From Nonomuraea polychroma (GTDB taxonomy: Bacteria > Actinomycetota > Actinomycetes > Streptosporangiales > Streptosporangiaceae): a stretch of DNA of 64,000 nt. Below the pieces are notes generated by a model, which was not told where the DNA came from, did no database searches, and saw nothing but the letters and a program-made list of their open reading frames with translations. The DNA lies in NCBI RefSeq assembly GCF_004011505.1, contig NZ_SAUN01000001.1, positions 8,211,501 through 8,275,500 on the forward strand. The letters run 5' to 3'. A program made the translations under genes and the position numbers. Shown piece by piece: positions 42,171-52,377 of this stretch (positions within the stretch are counted from its first letter, which is position 1; every line of letters starts with the position of its first letter).

Positions 42171-43406
42171 TCACTCTAGGGGGAGCCGGACTGTTACCGC
42201 TCCAGTCAGCCACCAAGAGCGATTTTCGAGGGTGACTGTGCCTCTAGCGAGAATCGCACGCTGCTCATCGTGAGCCCGGATAGCGGTCCTGTAATCCTGG
42301 CCCGACAAACGCATCTTGACCCGTCGACGCGTTCTGCCTAGGTGGCCATCGATAACTACGACTCCTGTCCGGCCTTCCGCCCGCTCAAGACGGATGACGT
42401 GGCCAAGTAGGTCGTCCTGTTCCACAACTGGTTGTGCACGAAGATCTTCGCGGATCCTCTCAATGCGTTGAGGGTTGGGGCGACGTACAATTACACGGCT
42501 TGCGACATCCGGGCGAGGCTGGATGGGAGACCAGCGGAACGACATGTCTAGTGCCCGTATGCCGGGATGGACGGTCATCGTGCCGAGGGAGCGTATAAGT
42601 TCTTCGCTAGCACCACGTTGAATTGCGTCATCGAGTTCGACTTCGGGAGAGTCGGCAAGCAGTTCGCAGGCCGCCTCCAGCCCAGATGCCAGTGTTGTCA
42701 TGACACGTCGTGTGTATGTTCCTAGGATGGCTTGTTCTGCTGACGTTGGTGCCAGCTTTTCAGGTTGTGAAGCTGTCAACCCATCTGATCGTTCCCGTGC
42801 TGACGCCGCTCCAGCTTGGATCGTCCTATCTCCGTTACTTGCCGGCGCGGGCAGTTCCTCTGTCCGTGATTCGTCATGGCGGGCGAAGATGGTTAGGACG
42901 AAGCTCCCTCGCATGGTATGCCCCATGCGGACTTCTTCCGTCATGAACTCGTTGACAGCCGATGGCCGACGGCCTCGGTTGCTTGCGCGCGGTCTGATGG
43001 CACTGCACGCGGCTGCCGTGAGCATTAGCTTGACCCCTGCGAGAAGGTTCTGCGCTTCACTCAGGGGGATGGAGCCGTCCAAGGTTTCCTGGTCCGCTCT
43101 CAGCAGCAGGATGTCGCTACGGGCGCTTGCGATCTCTAGTGCAAGGTCCTCGCCGGTTTTGATCTTGTACACGTCAGCGATTGTGTACAAGGCATCCCGT
43201 AGGCGGGCCTTGAAGTCTCGGTAGGAGTTGTTGTACGGGAGCATGACGCTCGCGTCTTGAGCAACTGATTCCCAGATCGAAAAGAGGCCATCCCGGTGCT
43301 GAATCTGCTGCCAGCCGCGGACCCGGAGAAAGGCTTCGACCGCTGAGGGCGACAGATCTTCAGTGAGCACCAACGGCCGAGCAGCGAACTCGTGCACGCC
43401 GTTCAT
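42171..43406 (-). CDS. Hypothetical protein coupled to a DUF4365 protein
   Basis: The 411-aa product overlaps the DUF4365 gene by 4 bp (ATGA). The N-terminal third (SAVEAFLRVRGWQQIQHRDGLFSIWE ... VMLPYNNSYRDFKARLRDAL) looks like an alpha/beta domain. The middle (RMGHTMRGSFVLTIFARHDE) and the beta-rich end (GRTGVVVIDGHLGRTRRRVKMRLSGQDYRTAIRAHDEQ) look separate. I do not recognise the family. Pairing with a nuclease-like protein in an island border suggests a two-gene defence or anti-plasmid module (inference). Confidence 0.6.
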   Translation of the reverse strand: MNGVHEFAARPLVLTEDLSPSAVEAFLRVRGWQQIQHRDGLFSIWESVAQDASVMLPYNNSYRDFKARLRDALYTIADVYKIKTGEDLALEIASARSDILLLRADQETLDGSIPLSEAQNLLAGVKLMLTAAACSAIRPRASNRGRRPSAVNEFMTEEVRMGHTMRGSFVLTIFARHDESRTEELPAPASNGDRTIQAGAASARERSDGLTASQPEKLAPTSAEQAILGTYTRRVMTTLASGLEAACELLADSPEVELDDAIQRGASEELIRSLGTMTVHPGIRALDMSFRWSPIQPRPDVASRVIVRRPNPQRIERIREDLRAQPVVEQDDLLGHVIRLERAEGRTGVVVIDGHLGRTRRRVKMRLSGQDYRTAIRAHDEQRAILARGTVTLENRSWWLTGAVTVRLPLE

Positions 43407-43897
43407 GGTCTGCCTCCATCGCCTACACGCTGAAGTATCTCCAAAAGTTGCTCGACGTTGAAGATGTTTTCCCTGGGAAGGATCACGGTTTTTGACTGAG
43501 TCTCGATGGGTTCCGCACCTTCAAGACATACCCAGTATGCGATCCTCCGCAGCAGCATGCCGTCTTCCCGCATCTCAAGCCAGCTCTGTAGCAAGTGAGG
43601 TACGAGAAGCACGACAAGGATCTTGCGGTTGTAGGTAAGGGGGTCACGTAACGCTTCGTAGTGATCGCGATCGAGCTGCCAATGGATACCATCGTCCTTC
43701 AGCACGTCCTGTTCGGTGCATTTCATCTGCACGTCAACCATCGCGGTCGAGTGCCGTCGATGGTTCGCTACCTGCCGTACTGTGAAGTCGACGCACTCGT
43801 CGTCCACCCGCAGGTCAGAGATCTTACAGCGGGCAGCCGCAGTGATCGCGTGAGTGAATGCCAGACTGAACTGTTCCTTGCACTGCGTCTGATGCAT
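43403..43897 (-). CDS. DUF4365-like nuclease-fold protein
   Basis: The 164-aa protein begins with CKEQFSLAFTHAITAAARCKI, then DDECVDFTVRQV and MVDVQMKCTEQD, followed by YEALRDPLTYNRKILVVLLVP. The Glu, Asp and VQMK series is the DUF4365 form of the PD-(D/E)XK core, with Gln in the usual glutamate place as in many DUF4365 members. ATG 43897 matches the usual family start; an upstream frame to 44041 cannot be excluded. First gene of a two-gene operon. Confidence 0.65.
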   Translation of the reverse strand: MHQTQCKEQFSLAFTHAITAAARCKISDLRVDDECVDFTVRQVANHRRHSTAMVDVQMKCTEQDVLKDDGIHWQLDRDHYEALRDPLTYNRKILVVLLVPHLLQSWLEMREDGMLLRRIAYWVCLEGAEPIETQSKTVILPRENIFNVEQLLEILQRVGDGGRP

Positions 43898-44370
43898 CGA
43901 GCCATAGGGAGCTCCCTTGGGGGTGTACAGCTCGCCCCACTGCTCCGACGTCGAAAGCACCCGCTTCCCTTCAGATGAGGACAACTGCAGGTGTATCAGA
44001 TTTGCCGGCTGGTCAACGAGATCTTGTCCGAAACTGGACAAGAGCCGCCGGCCGAAGGGTTCAGCGGCCCTGATGGAGGTCCATGTCTGGCATGGGAGAA
44101 CTGGGGCCGTGTCCCGACGCGGTCCGATCTAAGACTGACGTCGGATGGATGCTGTACGGCAACACTGTCCAACAATCACATTCCCGCGATTCGCAACTAC
44201 CGCCCGAGCAGGGCGGTGAGCTATTAGATGGGCCTGCCTTTCCCTTGTGAACAAGAGGTCCTTATTGCACCCCGCCCTGCGGGGGACATGCGCGGGATGA
44301 TCTTTCCTGCCCGGCGGGCTGGACAAGTTGTTTTCGCAGGTCAGACAACGCAGACGAGCCGTACAACCCG
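43898..44370. other. Right end of the island, no clear gene
   Basis: This stretch leads to attR. It should contain the promoter of the DUF4365 pair. No conserved ORF is seen, apart from a possible N-terminal extension of that gene. Confidence 0.45.
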
Positions 44371-44417
44371 CGCTCTCCTAAAGCGGGTGCCGCAGGTTCG
44401 AATCCTGCCGGGGGCAC
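44371..44417 (+). repeat. attR: 47-bp copy of the tRNA-Arg 3' end
   Basis: The copy is identical to 6232-6278 and contains the anticodon loop, T-arm and acceptor 3' strand. The 5' third of the tRNA is missing here, so no functional tRNA is made. The native terminator follows at once. Confidence 0.93.
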
Positions 44418-44439
44418 CAGGTCCGACCAGCAGGAAAGC

Positions 44440-44476
44440 GCCCTTGACCAGCGGGAACGCCAGTCAAGGGCTTCTT
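44440..44476 (+). terminator. Original terminator of tRNA-Arg
   Basis: GCCCTTGAC (44440-44448) pairs with GTCAAGGGC (44463-44471), a perfect 9-bp stem with a 14-nt loop followed by TTCTT. Its place 23 bp after the tRNA end copy suggests it ended the tRNA transcript before integration. Confidence 0.75.
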
Positions 44477-44627
44477 CATGCGTCCGGTGCTGTCCGGCTG
44501 TCTCTTATCGTCTACGGTTGATCGTGCCAAATACGTGCGCACGGCCTGATGTGCACACGGGCATGGACCACTCGTACTCGATCCCTGAGCCGGGGTCCCG
44601 AACTACCTTGGCGCGGCGCCCATCTGC

Positions 44628-45926
44628 CTACCAGCGTGACTCAGCGGCGCCATGGCGATCGTGCGAACGTTGCCCGACCACCATGATCACCTTACTGTCC
44701 TGATTTTGACGCTGGCTATGACGCTGGCTATGACCCTGGCTATGACGCTGGTCTTGGCTCTGCTGGCCCACTGGCCCCCTAATTTTGATCTTGGGGCCGG
44801 GCCTGGCTCCCCTGACGACACGCCCGATGGCCACCCCTTCGGGACCGTCCCCAACAGTGATGGTGTCGATGACGGTCCCGATGGCCACCCCTTCGGGACC
44901 GTCCCCAACAGTGATGGTGTCGATGACGGTGTTGGAGGCAGTATCGATCACCGACACATCATCCGAGGAGTTGTTGGTGACGTACACGCGGGTGCCATCG
45001 GGGGTGGCCGCCACCGCGAAGGGACCATCACCAAAGGTGATGGTGTCGATGACGGCGTTGGAGGCAGTATCGATCACCGACACATCATCCGAGAAGGCGT
45101 TGGCTACGTAGGCGCGAGCGCCATCAGGAGTGATCGCCACTCCTAGGGGATGGTCGCCGACAGTAATGGTGTCGATGACGGTGTTGGAGGCGGTGTCGAT
45201 CACCGACACATCATCCGAGTCGGCGTTGGTGACGTAGGCGCGGGTGCCATCGGGGGTAATCGCCACTCCTTGGGGACCATCGCCGACGGTGATGGTGTCG
45301 ATGACGGTGTTGGTGGCGGTACTGATCACCGACACATTATCCGAGTTGCCGTTGGTGACGTAGACACGGGTGCCATCGGGGGTAATCGCCACCGCGACTG
45401 GAGTGGTGCCGACGGTGATGGTGTGAGAGACGGCGTTGGTGGCGGTACTGATCACCGACACATTATCCGAAAAGGCGTTGGCTACGTAGACGCGGGTGCC
45501 ATCAGGAGTGATCGCCACTCCTTGGGGACGGTCGCCGACGGGGATGGTGTCGATGACGGCGTTGGTGGCAGTACTGATCACCGCCACGTCATCGGACTCC
45601 TGGTTGGTGACGTATACGCGGGCGCCATTGGAGGTGATCGCCACTCCCTTGGGCTGGTCGCTGACGGGGATGGTGGCGATGATGGCGTTGGTGGCAGTAT
45701 TGATCACCGACACGGTATTTGAGAAGACATTGGACACGTAGGCGAGCTGCCGGAACCGTGCGACGGCCGCCGCTGGAGTAGTCACCGCCATCGGCGGTGC
45801 CAGGCCAGCCACGATGGCCATCGCGACCAGGATGAGCCGAATACGAGGCCACCCGCGCGCATGAGATCGACCAGGTACTCCGACATGGTGACGATCCATG
45901 ATGTTTGCCATCAAGCGCCTAAGCAC
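44628..45926 (-). CDS. Exported YVTN-family beta-propeller repeat protein
   Basis: The 432-aa protein has a signal peptide (IRLILVAMAIVAGLAPPMAV...AAA) and about seven repeats of 42 residues of the form AYVTN..SDDVSVIDTASNTVIDTITVGDGPEGVAITPDGTR. This is the 40-residue YVTN/NHL-like propeller blade. The last full blade is followed by a duplicated half blade (TVIDTITVGDGPEGVAIG twice) and a basic His/Gln/Ser-rich tail with small repeats. GTG 45926 lies behind AGGGGGG. Such proteins sit at the cell surface and bind unknown ligands. Confidence 0.85.
   Translation of the reverse strand: MLRRLMANIMDRHHVGVPGRSHARGWPRIRLILVAMAIVAGLAPPMAVTTPAAAVARFRQLAYVSNVFSNTVSVINTATNAIIATIPVSDQPKGVAITSNGARVYVTNQESDDVAVISTATNAVIDTIPVGDRPQGVAITPDGTRVYVANAFSDNVSVISTATNAVSHTITVGTTPVAVAITPDGTRVYVTNGNSDNVSVISTATNTVIDTITVGDGPQGVAITPDGTRAYVTNADSDDVSVIDTASNTVIDTITVGDHPLGVAITPDGARAYVANAFSDDVSVIDTASNAVIDTITFGDGPFAVAATPDGTRVYVTNNSSDDVSVIDTASNTVIDTITVGDGPEGVAIGTVIDTITVGDGPEGVAIGRVVRGARPGPKIKIRGPVGQQSQDQRHSQGHSQRHSQRQNQDSKVIMVVGQRSHDRHGAAESRW
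44827..45720. repeat. Tandem 126-bp coding repeats of the beta-propeller gene
   Basis: Seven 126-bp units encode the propeller blades; neighbouring units are highly alike, so unequal crossing-over can change blade number. A 57-bp unit at 44827-44940 is duplicated exactly. The regular spacing is protein-coding and not a CRISPR array. Confidence 0.75.
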
Positions 45927-46169
45927 GGCACCCCCCTATCAACGATGACCAGGGGTCCTGTTTAACCCGCAGGGCAGACCTCTCTAGGCAGCGGCTCGCT
46001 GACTTGGTGCTCGTATCCGCTAACTTGATCCATTCCTCGGATTGGCGGCATTTTGGCAGCCGCGATCGATGTGGAGTTGACCACGGCCGGGGAATCGCAT
46101 TGCGGATGAAATCGCTACACTGTCGCGACGGGCGGCAGCACGGCGAAGGCACTTGTGATCTCGTCGGAT

Positions 46170-46177
46170 GGGTTACA
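46170..46177 (+). repeat. Left target-site duplication GGGTTACA of IS256
   Basis: GGGTTACA abuts the left inverted repeat and recurs at 47573-47580. Confidence 0.92.
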
Positions 46178-47572
<1,395 letters not shown>

Positions 47573-47580
47573 GGGTTACA
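47573..47580 (+). repeat. Right target-site duplication GGGTTACA of IS256
   Basis: Exact copy of 46170-46177 directly after the right inverted repeat. Confidence 0.92.
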
Positions 47581-47883
47581 TGGCAGAGTCCTATTCTGGT
47601 CATTCACCAAGCGCATTGGTACGGGTATTGGATCTCCTTCCGGTGGACTGCCACACTGGCGTGGAGACGCCCTGAGGCGAAGGTGCAGTGGCTCGGCCAC
47701 ACAATGAGCCCCATACCGGTTCGGCAGTTCTCGGCGACGGCGTTCGGCCTGCCCCTTAAGGCCGAGACGCTCATGGTCAAACACCGACTTGATGACGACG
47801 GTCCACCAGCCTTCGAGCCATCGCTATCTGCCAGACAGGTGTCCGAGATGCCCGCATCGAGTGGTATGGCATGATCGCCAGCC
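47581..47883. other. Intergenic region right of IS256
   Basis: No gene is supported. Frames on both strands are unconvincing and lack ribosome sites. Confidence 0.4.
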
Positions 47884-48795
47884 ATGAGATGACAAGCTAT
47901 ATCAGCGATCGTGCTCACACTGACCGCGCTGCCTGCCCCTGCGCAGGCAACTGCGGTAGATGTGGTGGCTGCGGTGAAGCGCCTGCAGAGCAAGGGCGCC
48001 GCGGTGAAGCTCTATCAACGAACTGATGCGGGATGGCCGGAGGATCCGCGCGTAGAGGCGTTACCGACGAGGGAGTGCGGGCGGCGGGCCGACGCGCCCG
48101 TGGTGACCGGGTCTGGCCAAGCTGGGCCGCGGTGGCGTGGTGGCCGCCGACATGAAACGTCAGGTGACCACCTCCGAATGCGCTCTGCGGTTCCTGGAGG
48201 AGGACGCCGCCAACGGCGACCAACGGGCGGCCGACCAGGTCAAGATCGCATCGGCGGCGCACCGGACACGCACGGTCAGGGCCGCTACTACGTCTCGGGG
48301 CCCGCCTACGGCAGCGGCACCGGGTGGCGCACGCTCGGCAAGACACCCGGCGGCGCGGCGCTCTACGGCGACCAGATCATCGACCCCTTCGACATCGGCA
48401 CCCTGAAGTTCCTCGTCAGGACGGCGACCATCAACCGGGCCGGCCCCGCGCACTACGATGCTGACGGTCGTCGGGTCAACAAGACCTGGGCCTACCGTGG
48501 CACGGCCACCTTCGCTGCGCTGTTCCGCGCTTCCAAACCGTTCCGCGACATGCTCGGCGGCCGGCTCGACCCGCAGGTCGGCAAGATCTCCTTCATGTGG
48601 GGCGTCCACACCAACCACACAGGCGTGCCGGTGACGGTCATCACCGTCTGGCGGACAGGCGACGGGTACCGGCTGCGCGGAGCTACCGCCGCCACTCGGT
48701 ACAGCTGGGACGTGAAGGCCTCCATCTTGGCGCCCGCCGTTACCGGACCTGGGCGGGACCCCTACAGCGACGACCTGGTCGACGCCTACCGGTAG
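47884..48795 (+). pseudogene. Frameshifted secreted-protein gene, paralogue of the gene at 59310
   Basis: A signal-peptide-like start (AISAIVLTLTALPAPAQA) lies behind ATG-AGA-TGA, so an in-frame stop blocks it. The middle (VVAADMKRQVTTSECALRFLEEDAANG) is in another frame. The last 165 residues return to the first frame (YYVSGPAYGSGTGWRTLG ... YGDQIIDPFDIGTLKFLV ... ISFMWGVHTNH). The order and blocks match the intact gene at 59310 (YGDQLINLFEPATLKTLL ... ISWRF). At least three lesions make it nonfunctional. Confidence 0.68.
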
Positions 48796-48951
48796 GAGGC
48801 AGGTCTCGTGCATAGCGGTGATGGCAGGCGGGCTTGTCCGGGGTCGCCCGGGGAGCGGGCCCGCCGTCGTCGTGCGGCAGGACGGTCGCATCACGTACTC
48901 CTACGGCCAGGAGGCGCCATGCGCCGCATCTGGCGTAAAGGGCCCGCGTGA

Positions 48952-49485
48952 CTAACTCTCCAAACGCCTGATCGCAGACGGTTCGATGACGAAAAATCCG
49001 TCATGGGCGGTACACGCGCCAGGCGGTTGGGTAAGAGTAGAGATCCGAGGGACGGGTGGTTTGAGATTAGGCGGATAATCTGTGCCGCCCGCCGTAAATA
49101 ATGCACCCTCGAAGATCGGTCCAACGTGGGGAATTTCGATGCCTCGTCTGCCGTCTGGTGCTCGGACCGGTTTCGTACCCTCGGGCCATAGAGGAACTAG
49201 CGTCCTGAATTGCCGATAGTGATCGCCGTGTCTCGTTACCACAAGACAGGACTCATTTTCCACCCACTCAAGCCGTGCCGCCAACGGCATCAAGGTGGAG
49301 TAGAACTCCCCCTGATATACAGCGATGGCCGGGTCGGTGCCAATAATGGCGTGGCATACCTTGTCCGACGGGCACGGTTCAGGCGGAGCGGCCGCGGATG
49401 ATCCGCTTCGGCGGGCGTCTGCGGTGCAGGCCACTAAACTTACGGCCGCAACGAGCATCGCAGCGATTGCCGATAGTCGTCTCAC
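48952..49485 (-). CDS. Putative lipoprotein
   Basis: The 177-aa product begins MRRLSAIAAMLVAAVSLVAC, a signal peptide with lipobox LVAC. The mature part has cysteines in CPSDKVCHAIIG, ENESCLVV and PPGACTAHDGFF that may form disulfides. The fold is probably mixed beta. Similar small lipoproteins are common in actinomycetes, with unknown function. Confidence 0.68.
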   Translation of the reverse strand: MRRLSAIAAMLVAAVSLVACTADARRSGSSAAAPPEPCPSDKVCHAIIGTDPAIAVYQGEFYSTLMPLAARLEWVENESCLVVTRHGDHYRQFRTLVPLWPEGTKPVRAPDGRRGIEIPHVGPIFEGALFTAGGTDYPPNLKPPVPRISTLTQPPGACTAHDGFFVIEPSAIRRLES

Positions 49486-49912
49486 GGAGACAGCCCCTTC
49501 TGGCGAGGGATGGCTGGACCGCCCTATAAGACCGCGATCAAGCCCTCTACGCTACTCCTTGCTCCTCTATTCTCGGTTCCAAATCCTGTAGCCGGAGGCA
49601 TCGCGGTACACCGTCACGTGGCTGTACGCGCAGTACAGGCCCGTCTGCCCCACGAGCGCGCCCTTTCCGACGACGATGCCATATGCGGTGAAGCCTGCCG
49701 ACGGAGTGGCCGAGGCCATGAAGATGACCGCCGGCGTTGGCCGCCAGGCCGTCAAAGACATGGGCAAGGCCCTGGGGGCGAACAAGTGACAACGCACATC
49801 CCGCGCCCGTTCGCCGTGCTAGAGGTGACCGAGCTGCTGTGGAGTTGTACGCAGACGTTTCCCGCGATCGCTGTGAGCGTGCCCTCTAACTCATTCGACG
49901 GCAGGAGGCATC
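49486..49912. other. Intergenic region with two small coding remnants
   Basis: On the minus strand, from about 49690 to a stop at 49567, GQTGLYCAYSHVTVYRDASGYRIWNRE looks like the end of a small secreted protein. On the plus strand, ATG 49678-49789 encodes VAEAMKMTAGVGRQAVKDMGKALGANK, resembling the end of another gene. Neither is complete. The AGGAGG site before 49913 belongs to the next gene. Confidence 0.4.
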
Positions 49913-50602
49913 ATGGCGCTCTTTCCCAAGCTGGCCGGCGCACTCGCTGTTGGCGGCACGCTGCTGGCCACGGCCAGCCCCGCACACGCGATCACTGTAA
50001 CCGGGGAGCTGACGCTCAGCGGGACCACGATCACCTTTACCGCCGACAGCGGACAGACCAATCAGATCCAGATCACGCCGGGAGCCGCGAACAGCATCGT
50101 CTTCCGCGAGCTGCGGGGCGGTGTGGTGTTCCGGATGACCACCTCGATCGACCCGCTGTGCGACCAGATCGAGGAGACCTTCCCGGCACCGCGGAAGGTC
50201 ATTCAGTGCAAGGTATTCAATCCCACCACCGGCCAGTCCTTCATCACCCGGGTGACCGCGCTGCTACGGGACAAGCAGGACTTCCTGGACGCCAGCACGA
50301 TCTCGCTGCCCGTGCGGGCCGAGGGCGGCACCAACGACGACATCATCCGCACCGGATTCGGCGCCGACACCGTCGAGGGCGGCTCAGGTCACGACACCAT
50401 CAACCCCGGCCAGGGGCCTGACACGGTCTTTAGCGGCCTAAACTCCGACACGATCGACGTCAGCATCCGGGATGCGAACGATGCCGACACCGTGGACTGC
50501 GGTGGGGGTATTGAGTTGCGCAAGGACGTGGTGACGGTGGACACCGGCAATCTCGACCGGGTGAGCGACTGCGAGGTGGTCAAGGTCGAGTCCAGCCCTT
50601 GA
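49913..50602 (+). CDS. Secreted RTX-like calcium-binding protein
   Basis: The 229-aa product has a signal peptide (LAGALAVGGTLLATASPAHA) and a beta-rich domain with one likely disulfide. Near residue 143 two to three nonapeptide-like repeats appear: GGTNDDIIRTGFGADTVEGGSGHDTINPG, close to the GGxGxDxUx pattern of hemolysin-type calcium-binding repeats. A further DADTVDCGGG and VSDCEVV end resembles other actinobacterial RTX-like proteins. ATG 49913 has AGGAGG six bases before it. Confidence 0.75.
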   Translation: MALFPKLAGALAVGGTLLATASPAHAITVTGELTLSGTTITFTADSGQTNQIQITPGAANSIVFRELRGGVVFRMTTSIDPLCDQIEETFPAPRKVIQCKVFNPTTGQSFITRVTALLRDKQDFLDASTISLPVRAEGGTNDDIIRTGFGADTVEGGSGHDTINPGQGPDTVFSGLNSDTIDVSIRDANDADTVDCGGGIELRKDVVTVDTGNLDRVSDCEVVKVESSP

Positions 50603-50809
50603 CCGGTGGCCACGGCACGGAGGAGCATGATCGACGGCGGCTCGTCCCGGGTAGGGGGCCCGGTGCGGTCTGGTACGGCCCGGGGGCTCGCCGGTGGGGC
50701 TTTCCCCGTGGGGGTCCGAAGGGCCACAAGACTCCCCCAGCCGGGCGTCCGCGTAACCCCCACGACCCCACGGGATGGGTGAATACGCAGGTCGACATGC
50801 TGTGGGACC

Positions 50810-50844
50810 CCCACAGCCCCCACGTGGGGGGTGTGGGATCCCAC
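50810..50844. repeat. Overlapping G/C-rich palindromes
   Basis: CCCCCACGTGGGGG (50817-50830) is a perfect palindrome that extends with one mismatch to 50810-50837. It is followed by GTGGGATCCCAC (50833-50844), another perfect one. Several CCCCAC/GTGGGG runs lie around (50740-50870). They lie upstream of the decayed LacI-type gene and downstream of the RTX-like gene. Confidence 0.6.
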
Positions 50845-50997
50845 GTGTGAGGAGTGTGGGGGTCAGGCGACGCTCCAGGCGGCCACCCTCCGGCGGCACC
50901 TGCAGCTCGCCGCGACGGATCCCGGCAGCCCCCGCCTCCAGATGCGCACGCTCGTAGCCGCGCCGCCGAACAGCACCTCGCTCGAACGCGTTCGGCA

Positions 50998-51660
50998 ACG
51001 GCACCACGCCGTAAGGTGCTCGACGCCATGGAGCAGCTCGGCTACACCCCCAACGCCATGGCCAGCGCCCTCGCCGGTGGCCGCAGCCGCATCATCGCGA
51101 TCGTCTTCCCCTCGCAGCCTCGGACGATCGTCGGCTCCGACCTGGAGTACGTCCTGGCCGCCACCGAGGCCGCCCGCGCGCGGGGCTTCCACGTCGTCCT
51201 CTGGACAACGGGGCAAGACGACATGGAAGAGCTGCGCCAGCTGGCCCGGGCCGGACTCATTCAGGGGTTCCTGCTGATGCAGGTCACCCTCACCGACAAG
51301 CGCGTGGACTTCCTCAAACAGGCCGGCATCCCCGTCGGGCTCATCGGCCGAACCAGCGAGCCCGGCCAGATCCCCTACGTCGACGCCGACTTCGATCAGA
51401 TCGCGCGCCTGGCGGTCGAGCATCTCGCAAGCCTGGGACACCGGACCATCGGCCTGCTCAACGCCCCGTACGAGGAGGGCGTGCGCGGGATCGGCGCAGC
51501 CGTCCGCTTCGCCGACGCCGTCCAACGATCCTGCACCGAACTCGGGGTGGAGTGCGCCATCGTCGCCAGCGAGCACACGGTCGGCGCAGGCCGGGCCGCA
51601 CTCCGGGAGCTCCTGGACGCCGCGCCGACGATGACGGCCGTCATCGGCTACAACTGGAAG
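50998..51660 (+). pseudogene. LacI-family regulator, truncated at both ends
   Basis: From RRKVLDAMEQLGYTPNAMASALAGGRSRIIAIVFP the frame follows the LacI hinge and N-subdomain closely, through VEHLASLGHRTIGLLNAPYEE to AALRELLDAAPTMTAVIGYN. The N-terminal helix-turn-helix is absent: the upstream frame is nonsense. The C-subdomain after AVIGYN is replaced by a few residues and a stop, so about a third of the protein is missing. Confidence 0.72.
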
Positions 51661-51810
51661 CCAGATGGCGTTTTGTGAGCGTATGGGCGGTATGCACTTG
51701 TGCATCTCTGGCGACATTGCGGAAATCGTTTCTCGGTCAGGGCATAGTTGGGGGCCGTCGGCCCCGGTCGGCGGCCGCCTCGGCCTTCTAGTACATCGAA
51801 TGGGAGCGTG

Positions 51811-52377
51811 ATGACGGAGCGTGACAAATTCGACCAGTGGTCGTATTTCGAGGAGCGAGGTCTGGCGAGCACGTTCGTGTGCTCGTGGGTCGAGGCGCTC
51901 GACCACCGCGCGGTGGTCACCGCGCTGCGAGCGGAGGAGGAGACACTCCCCTGCAACCTGAACCAGGCGCGGCGATGGCATCACCCCCACTCACAACAGG
52001 ACGTCATGTGGGTGGCCGACCAGAGCCCCGGCTGGGTCAGGATCTTCACCTTGTCCGGATCGTCCCTGTGGTGGGCCCTCGACTCGCTCCCGCAACCCGG
52101 CGGCCGGGCCTACTACCTGTCCTACGACGAGGACCTCGGCGAAGTCAGCGAACCGGTCTACGTCAACGGGGGCGAGTGGCAGGACATCCCCGCAGAACAC
52201 TGGGACCGCCCCAGGCAGGAGGGAGCAGGTCTCGTCGGTTCCTCTGGCATCGCCCGGGAGATGAACTTCTACCTCGCCGCGCTGGCATACACGACCGGCA
52301 GGTTCATCGACGACACCTGGTTCACCACGCCAGGGTTGCTCTGCCGCATCCCGGACGGGGCATGGCCCCGTGAATGA
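51811..52377 (+). CDS. Hypothetical protein (tandem pair, first)
   Basis: The 188-aa product is acidic and tryptophan-rich (QWSYFEERGLASTFVCSWVEA, WHHPHSQQDVMWVADQSPGWVRIFTLSG, AALAYTTGRFIDDTWFTTPGLLC). It shares its frame of motifs with the next gene: start with W-x-F and a Gly-rich turn, WxHxxTISG-like centre, LxxTGRFIDxxW end. GGAG precedes ATG 51811. I do not recognise the family. Confidence 0.65.
   Translation: MTERDKFDQWSYFEERGLASTFVCSWVEALDHRAVVTALRAEEETLPCNLNQARRWHHPHSQQDVMWVADQSPGWVRIFTLSGSSLWWALDSLPQPGGRAYYLSYDEDLGEVSEPVYVNGGEWQDIPAEHWDRPRQEGAGLVGSSGIAREMNFYLAALAYTTGRFIDDTWFTTPGLLCRIPDGAWPRE

Larger units (their letters stand above)
6232..44417. mobile_element. 38-kb integrative element (AICE-like genomic island) in tRNA-Arg(CCT)
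   Basis: It is bounded by the 47-bp direct repeats. It holds a complete actinomycete integrative-conjugative backbone: tyrosine integrase, excisionase, RepSA-like initiator, DUF2637 protein, FtsK-like translocase, GntR (KorSA-like) regulator and Nudix protein. Two blocks of cargo flank the backbone: 6812-15289 and 26412-43897. The integrase lies about 9 kb from attL instead of beside it, so cargo must have entered between att and int, or an older element has been remodelled. Confidence 0.85.

Noticed and set aside
44371..44417. A second tRNA-Arg gene
   Set aside because: Only the 3' two-thirds are present; the acceptor 5' strand and D-arm are missing, so it is an att copy.
44827..45720. Regularly spaced repeats that could suggest a CRISPR array
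   Set aside because: Units are 126 bp, in frame, and translate into YVTN propeller blades; there are no unique spacers or cas genes.
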